From Streptomyces sp. NBC_00190 (lineage in GTDB: Bacteria; Actinomycetota; Actinomycetes; Streptomycetales; Streptomycetaceae), in assembly GCF_036203305.1 (NCBI RefSeq), contig NZ_CP108131.1, forward strand, positions 2,294,001-2,358,000: a DNA stretch of 64,000 bases, in the 5' to 3' direction. Under the pieces are notes generated by a model. That model saw only the letters and a list, made by a program, of their open reading frames with translations, made no database searches and was not told the DNA's origin. Both the position numbers and the translations under genes were made by a program. Below are positions 60,159 through 64,000 of this stretch, one piece after another. Numbering within the stretch: position 1 is the stretch's first letter; the number at the start of each line of letters is the position of its first letter.

Positions 60159-61493
60159 ATGGCGGTTCCCGAGACGACCGACGAGCAGCGCGCCGAGCAG
60201 ATACTCGACGTCTTCGACACCGCGTTCGGTGAGCTCCTCGCCGCCGACCCCGCTGCCTTCCAGGTCAAATTCCGGAAGATGGCGGCCTCCGCCTTCGCCT
60301 TCTACCGGGGCACGGCCTGCCTCTTCTACGCGGACCTGGAGCGCGACCGCCACGGCGGCCCGTACCTGGACGAGCGCACCGGCCGGGTGTGGATCCACGG
60401 CGATCTCCACGCGGAGAACTTCGGCACGTACATGGACTCGAACGGCCGCCTCGTCTTCAACGTCAACGACTTCGACGAGGCCTACGTCGGCCCCTTCACC
60501 TGGGACCTCAAGCGGTTCGCCGCCTCCGTCGCCCTGATCGGCTACACCAAGGCGTTCAGCGACGACCAGATCAGCGAGCTGGTGCGGGTCTACGCGGGCG
60601 CCTACCGGGAGCGGATCCACCACCTGGCCGCCGGGTCCAAGGACTACGACACGGCGGACCTGTCCTCCTTCACCCTCGACACGGCCGAGGGCCCGCTGCT
60701 GGACGCGCTGCGCTCGGCCCGCGCCCGCACCCGCTTCTCGCTCCTGGACTCGATGACGGAGATCCGCGACTTCGAGCGCCGCTTCACCCCGGGCCCCGGC
60801 ACCATCGAACTGGACGCGGCCACCCGCTACAAGGTGCTCGCCGCCTTCGACGGGTACCTGGAGACCCTGCCCGACGAGTCCCTCGTACGGCCCGACTCCT
60901 ACCGGGTCAAGGACGTCGTGGGCCGCCGTGGCGTCGGCATCGGCTCGGCCGGCCTGCCCTCGTACAACATCCTGCTGGAGGGGCACAGCGACGCCCTGGA
61001 GAACGACGTCGTGATCTACCTCAAGCAGGCGCAGACCCCGGCGGTCTCCCGGCACATCACCGACCGGGCGGTGCGGGAGTACTTCCAGCACGAGGGGCAC
61101 CGCACGGTGATCTCCCAGCGGGCGCTCCAGGCGCATGCCGACCCGTGGCTGGGCTGGACCGAGCTGGACGGCTCGGGTCAGCTGGTGGCGGAGGTCTCCC
61201 CGTACGCGGTGGACCTGGACTGGTCGGACCTGGACGACCCGGAGGAGATCGCCGCCGTCGTCGCGGACCTCGGCCGGGCCACGGCGACCATGCACTCGGC
61301 GGCGGACGAGGCCGAGAGCGGCCACTCGCTGGTCCCCTTCTCCACCGAGCGGGCCATCGACGCGGCCATCGCGGCCGACGAGGAGGGCTTCGCCCGGCTG
61401 CTCGTGGACTTCGCCCACGCGTACGGGGCCCGGGCGCGCGCCGACCACCAGATCTTCGTGGACCTCTTCCGCAACGGCCGGCTCACGCCGTAA
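60159..61493 (+). CDS. DUF2252 protein
   Basis: 444 residues from ATG 60159 (AGGAGG upstream). DUF2252 motifs: MAASAFAFYRGTACLFYADL, VWIHGDLHAENFGTY, FNVNDFDEAYVGPFTWDLKR, and QISQRALQ-like VISQRALQAHADPWLGW. HGDLHxxN and D-F-D resemble the catalytic loops of aminoglycoside-phosphotransferase/kinase-like folds, so a phosphotransferase role is possible. Divergent from dnaE. Confidence 0.85.
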   Translation: MAVPETTDEQRAEQILDVFDTAFGELLAADPAAFQVKFRKMAASAFAFYRGTACLFYADLERDRHGGPYLDERTGRVWIHGDLHAENFGTYMDSNGRLVFNVNDFDEAYVGPFTWDLKRFAASVALIGYTKAFSDDQISELVRVYAGAYRERIHHLAAGSKDYDTADLSSFTLDTAEGPLLDALRSARARTRFSLLDSMTEIRDFERRFTPGPGTIELDAATRYKVLAAFDGYLETLPDESLVRPDSYRVKDVVGRRGVGIGSAGLPSYNILLEGHSDALENDVVIYLKQAQTPAVSRHITDRAVREYFQHEGHRTVISQRALQAHADPWLGWTELDGSGQLVAEVSPYAVDLDWSDLDDPEEIAAVVADLGRATATMHSAADEAESGHSLVPFSTERAIDAAIAADEEGFARLLVDFAHAYGARARADHQIFVDLFRNGRLTP

Positions 61494-61564
61494 GGGCGGC
61501 GCAATTCAGGCCGGAACGGGACCTGAGGGCCGCTTTCACAGGGACGCGTGGCAGACTCGCGGCG

Positions 61565-62254
61565 ATGGACATATCAGGGGTGAGGCTACGAGGGCTGCGG
61601 GCCGCGCTGTTCAGCGCGCTCGTCGTGCTGCTCTCGGCGGGCTCGCACGTCCTCATGTCCCGGGTGCCGCTGCCGCCCGTGCTGGTGGGCGGGGCCTTCG
61701 CCGCCGTGTTCACCGTCTCCTACGCGCTGGCGGGCCGCGAGCGCGGCTTCGGCCCGATCGCCGCGCTGCTCGTCCCGCTGGAGCTGGCCGCCGACACCGT
61801 CTTCACCGCCGGGCAGCACGTCTGCTACGGCCCCGCGGGCGGCCCGGTCTCGGGCCCGCTGCGCGCCCTGGGCCTGGACGAGCTGTGCGGCGGGACGCCG
61901 GTGGGCGGGCCGCTGGCCGAGGTGGCCGGGCCCGCCGCCGATGCGGCCGCGCTGCTGTCCGCGCCCGGGCCGTGGGCGCCCTGGCTGCTGCTCGCCACCC
62001 ACGTCTCGGTCGGGCTGCTCGCCGCCGGCTGGCTCCACCACGGCGAACGGGCGCTGGCCCGGCTGCTGCGCGCGCTGGCCGCGTTCGCCTTCCGGCCGCT
62101 GCTGCTGGCGGAGGCCGGGGCGCCGGTCGCCGCCGGCCCCGCGCGGCGGTCGCCGCGGCCGGTCCGGCCGGGCCCGGTGGCCCGTACGCGCTTCCCCGCA
62201 CACTCCGTGGGACGGCGGGGACCTCCCGTGCCGGGCGCGCTCGCGCGCGCCTGA
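61565..62254 (+). CDS. Hypothetical membrane protein
   Basis: 229 residues. Hydrophobic helices at about 13-28, 38-53, 65-82 and 135-160, paired Cys in HVCYGPAGG and DELCGGTPVGG, and a His/Arg-rich C-terminus. The layout (four helices, extracytoplasmic Cys/Gly loop) is common in actinobacterial membrane proteins near DsbA-like genes. No specific function recognised. Confidence 0.7.
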   Translation: MDISGVRLRGLRAALFSALVVLLSAGSHVLMSRVPLPPVLVGGAFAAVFTVSYALAGRERGFGPIAALLVPLELAADTVFTAGQHVCYGPAGGPVSGPLRALGLDELCGGTPVGGPLAEVAGPAADAAALLSAPGPWAPWLLLATHVSVGLLAAGWLHHGERALARLLRALAAFAFRPLLLAEAGAPVAAGPARRSPRPVRPGPVARTRFPAHSVGRRGPPVPGALARA

Positions 62255-62300
62255 CGCACGTACGGCACCCCCTGACACGTCACACCCCACGGAGATCATG

Positions 62301-63095
62301 ATGAGTTCACGCAACAGCCAGGCCAACAAGGCGGCGGCCCGCGAGCGGCTGCGCGCCGAGCGCGAGGCGCAGGCGAAGAAGGACAAGGTGCGCCGCCAGG
62401 TGATCGTGGCGGGCGCGGTCCTCGCCGTGCTCGCCCTGGCCGGCGGCGTCGGCTACGCGGTCGTGCAGGCCAACCAGCCCGGCTACTGGGAGAAGGCCGC
62501 CAAGGCCGCGCTGGTCAAGCCCAAGAACACCGAGGGCGAGGACGGCACCACGGTCGTCATCGGCAAGGCCGAGGCGAAGAAGACCCTGGAGCTGTACGAG
62601 GACTCCCGCTGCCCGGCCTGCGCCCAGTTCGAGCAGGCGGCGGGCGAGCAGGTCAAGAAGGACGTCGACGCGGGCAAGTACAAGCTCCAGTACTTCGGTG
62701 CCACCTTCATCGACAACATGTCCAAGGGCGAGGGGTCGAAGAACGCGCTGAGCGCGCTCGGCGCTGCGCTGAACGTCAGCCCGCAGGCCTTCCTCGACTA
62801 CAAGGCCGCGCTCTACTCCAAGGACCTGCACCCCGAGGAGACCGTCGACAGTTTCGCCAAGGACGACTACCTGCTGAAGGTCGCGGACACCGTCCCGGCG
62901 CTCAAGGGCAACGCCGAGTTCAAGAAGGCCGTCGAGGGCGGCACCTACGACCGGTGGGCGCTGGAGATGTCCAAGGCCTTCAACAACTCCAGCGTGAAGG
63001 GCACGCCCACGCTGAAGATGGACGGCAAGAAGATCGACACTCCGCAGACGGCGGAGGCGTTCACGGCCGCGATCGACAAGGCCCTGCAGGGCTGA
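62301..63095 (+). CDS. Second membrane-anchored DsbA-like protein
   Basis: 264 residues from ATG 62301, preferred to ATG 62298 because of GGAG spacing. A basic N-terminus rich in Ala/Arg/Lys precedes one transmembrane helix near 35-53 and an extracytoplasmic thioredoxin-fold domain with CPAC in YEDSRCPACAQFEQ and cis-Pro segment KGTPTLKMDG. Same overall plan as the protein at 33405 and probably a disulfide oxidoreductase. The phosphatase gene downstream encodes an exported protein. Confidence 0.87.
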   Translation: MSSRNSQANKAAARERLRAEREAQAKKDKVRRQVIVAGAVLAVLALAGGVGYAVVQANQPGYWEKAAKAALVKPKNTEGEDGTTVVIGKAEAKKTLELYEDSRCPACAQFEQAAGEQVKKDVDAGKYKLQYFGATFIDNMSKGEGSKNALSALGAALNVSPQAFLDYKAALYSKDLHPEETVDSFAKDDYLLKVADTVPALKGNAEFKKAVEGGTYDRWALEMSKAFNNSSVKGTPTLKMDGKKIDTPQTAEAFTAAIDKALQG

Positions 63096-63139
63096 GCCCC
63101 ACCCTTCCGGAGGCGCATTTCCGGACAGGCCTGGCCAAT

Positions 63140-63170
63140 GGGCGGGCGGACTCCCAGAGTTCGCCCGCCC
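63140..63170. terminator. Hairpin terminator after the DsbA-like gene
   Basis: 9-bp perfect stem (63140-63148 / 63162-63170) with flanking partial pairing, between 63095 and the phoD start. Confidence 0.65.
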
Positions 63171-63223
63171 GTTGCATTCCCGAGCCTGTCCCGCCTCCAT
63201 ACCCGTCAGTAATATGATTATCC

Positions 63224-64000
63224 GTGACCAGTCATCTCTCCTCTTCCGCTGCCGCGGCAACTCCCCGCCGCCGTACGGTCGTCCTCGCCGCCGCGGCCAC
63301 GGCCACGCTGGCCCCCCTCACCTCATTGGGCGCCTCGGCCGCCCATGCCGCCGGCAGTGCGCCGGCCTTCCTGCACGGCGTCGCCTCGGGTGACCCGCTG
63401 CCCGACGGGATCCTGCTGTGGACCCGGGTGACCCCCACCGCCGAGGCCGTGCCCGGCTCCGGCCTCGGCCCGGCCGTCCAGGTGGGCTGGGAGGTGGCCT
63501 CGGACAAGGCCTTCTCCCGGATCGTCGCGAGCGGCACCACCACCGCGAGCGCCGCCGCCGACCACACGGTCAAGGTGGACGTGCGCGGGCTGCAGCCGCA
63601 GACCCCCTACTGGTACCGGTTCACCGCCGGCGCCGCCGTCTCCCCCGTCGGGCGCACCCTGACCACCGCGGGCCACGACGTGACCACGGCAGGGGTCCGC
63701 TTCGGCGTGGTCTCCTGCGCCAACTGGGAGTCGGGCTACTTCTCCGCGTACCGGCACCTGGCCGCCCGCACCGACCTCGACGCGATCCTGCACCTCGGCG
63801 ACTACATCTACGAGTACCAGACCGGGGGCTACCCGGAGGCGAAGTACGTCGTACGCCAGCACGAGCCGAAGAACGAGATCATCTCGCTCGCCGACTACCG
63901 CATCCGGCACGGCAAGTACAAGACGGACGCCGACCTCCAGGCGCTCCACCACGCGCACCCGATCATCGCCATCTGGGACGACCACGAGTTCGCCAACGAC
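63224..64000 (+). CDS. phoD: PhoD-type alkaline phosphatase (3' end outside window)
   Basis: 259 codons from GTG 63224 are open to the window edge. The N-terminus [19 protein letters not shown] is a twin-arginine signal. Then the PhoD N-domain [20 protein letters not shown], and metal-site segments [29 protein letters not shown] and [11 protein letters not shown]. These are the Fe/Ca-binding motifs of phosphodiesterase/phosphatase PhoD, exported by Tat and typically induced by phosphate starvation. A GATTA/AATATGATTA stretch precedes the start; no clear PHO box could be assigned by eye. Confidence 0.92.
   Translation, partial: MTSHLSSSAAAATPRRRTVVLAAAATATLAPLTSLGASAAHAAGSAPAFLHGVASGDPLPDGILLWTRVTPTAEAVPGSGLGPAVQVGWEVASDKAFSRIVASGTTTASAAADHTVKVDVRGLQPQTPYWYRFTAGAAVSPVGRTLTTAGHDVTTAGVRFGVVSCANWESGYFSAYRHLAARTDLDAILHLGDYIYEYQTGGYPEAKYVVRQHEPKNEIISLADYRIRHGKYKTDADLQALHHAHPIIAIWDDHEFAND

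Noticed and set aside
63095-63224. PHO boxes in front of phoD
   Set aside because: No pair of 11-bp direct repeats close to the GTTCACC-type consensus could be aligned convincingly.

Overview
The window is chromosomal DNA from a high-GC actinobacterium, almost certainly a Streptomyces. The evidence is very strong third-position G/C, frequent GTG starts, ATGA/GTGA start-stop overlaps, a PriA-type HisA/TrpF enzyme, a trpM gene, several DUF families typical of streptomycetes, and interspersed GC-rich repeats. No rRNA, tRNA, CRISPR, prophage or insertion sequence was seen.

Layout. (1) 1-9120: the 3' end of a nitronate-monooxygenase-like gene, a secreted tyrosine phosphatase, a DEAD-box helicase and a cold-shock protein, then a thiolase / TetR / SDR operon divergent from two acyl-CoA dehydrogenases. 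Gene content, order and a near-consensus palindrome in the divergent promoter match the KstR2-controlled steroid C/D-ring (HIP) catabolic genes of mycobacteria. (2) 9121-15660: small accessory genes (methyltransferase, lipoprotein, VWA protein, flavin split-barrel protein, DUF1906 hydrolase) with two decayed genes: an SDR tail and an XRE/DUF5753 regulator that has lost its middle. (3) 15660-21714: glutamate synthase gltB-gltD. (4) 22031-30822: a VIT1-type transporter, then a tightly coupled seven-gene operon of four divergent ADP-ribosylglycohydrolase paralogs, a ribokinase, a CaiB-type CoA-transferase and a CitE-type CoA-ester lyase. I know of no described pathway for this set. (5) 30812-41425: a Tat-exported beta-helix protein, lgt, a DsbA-like protein and the trp genes (trpA, trpB, trpM, trpC, trpE) with three small membrane proteins, ending in hisI. 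(6) 41518-43243: a TIGR03085 protein and a two-gene unit (DUF6232 membrane protein plus a 116-residue partner) whose products share a glycine/asparagine motif at the C-terminus of one and the N-terminus of the other. (7) 43280-48984: hisF-RidA-priA-hisH-small membrane protein-hisB-hisC-hisD, transcribed leftward. (8) 49109-56327: a pentapeptide-like membrane protein, a Lon-N-domain protein, YbaK, a DUF2567 protein, an ABC exporter and an NYN-domain protein. (9) 56425-64000: dnaE, a DUF2252 protein, a membrane protein, a second DsbA-like protein and the start of a PhoD-type phosphatase that runs off the window.

How genes work together. priA supplies both HisA and TrpF activity, which explains the lack of trpF beside the trp genes. 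Lgt and the DsbA-like protein beside it act at the membrane on exported proteins. The two parts of the window most worth experimental attention are the ADP-ribosylglycohydrolase operon and the DUF6232 pair with its shared, amyloid-like motif.
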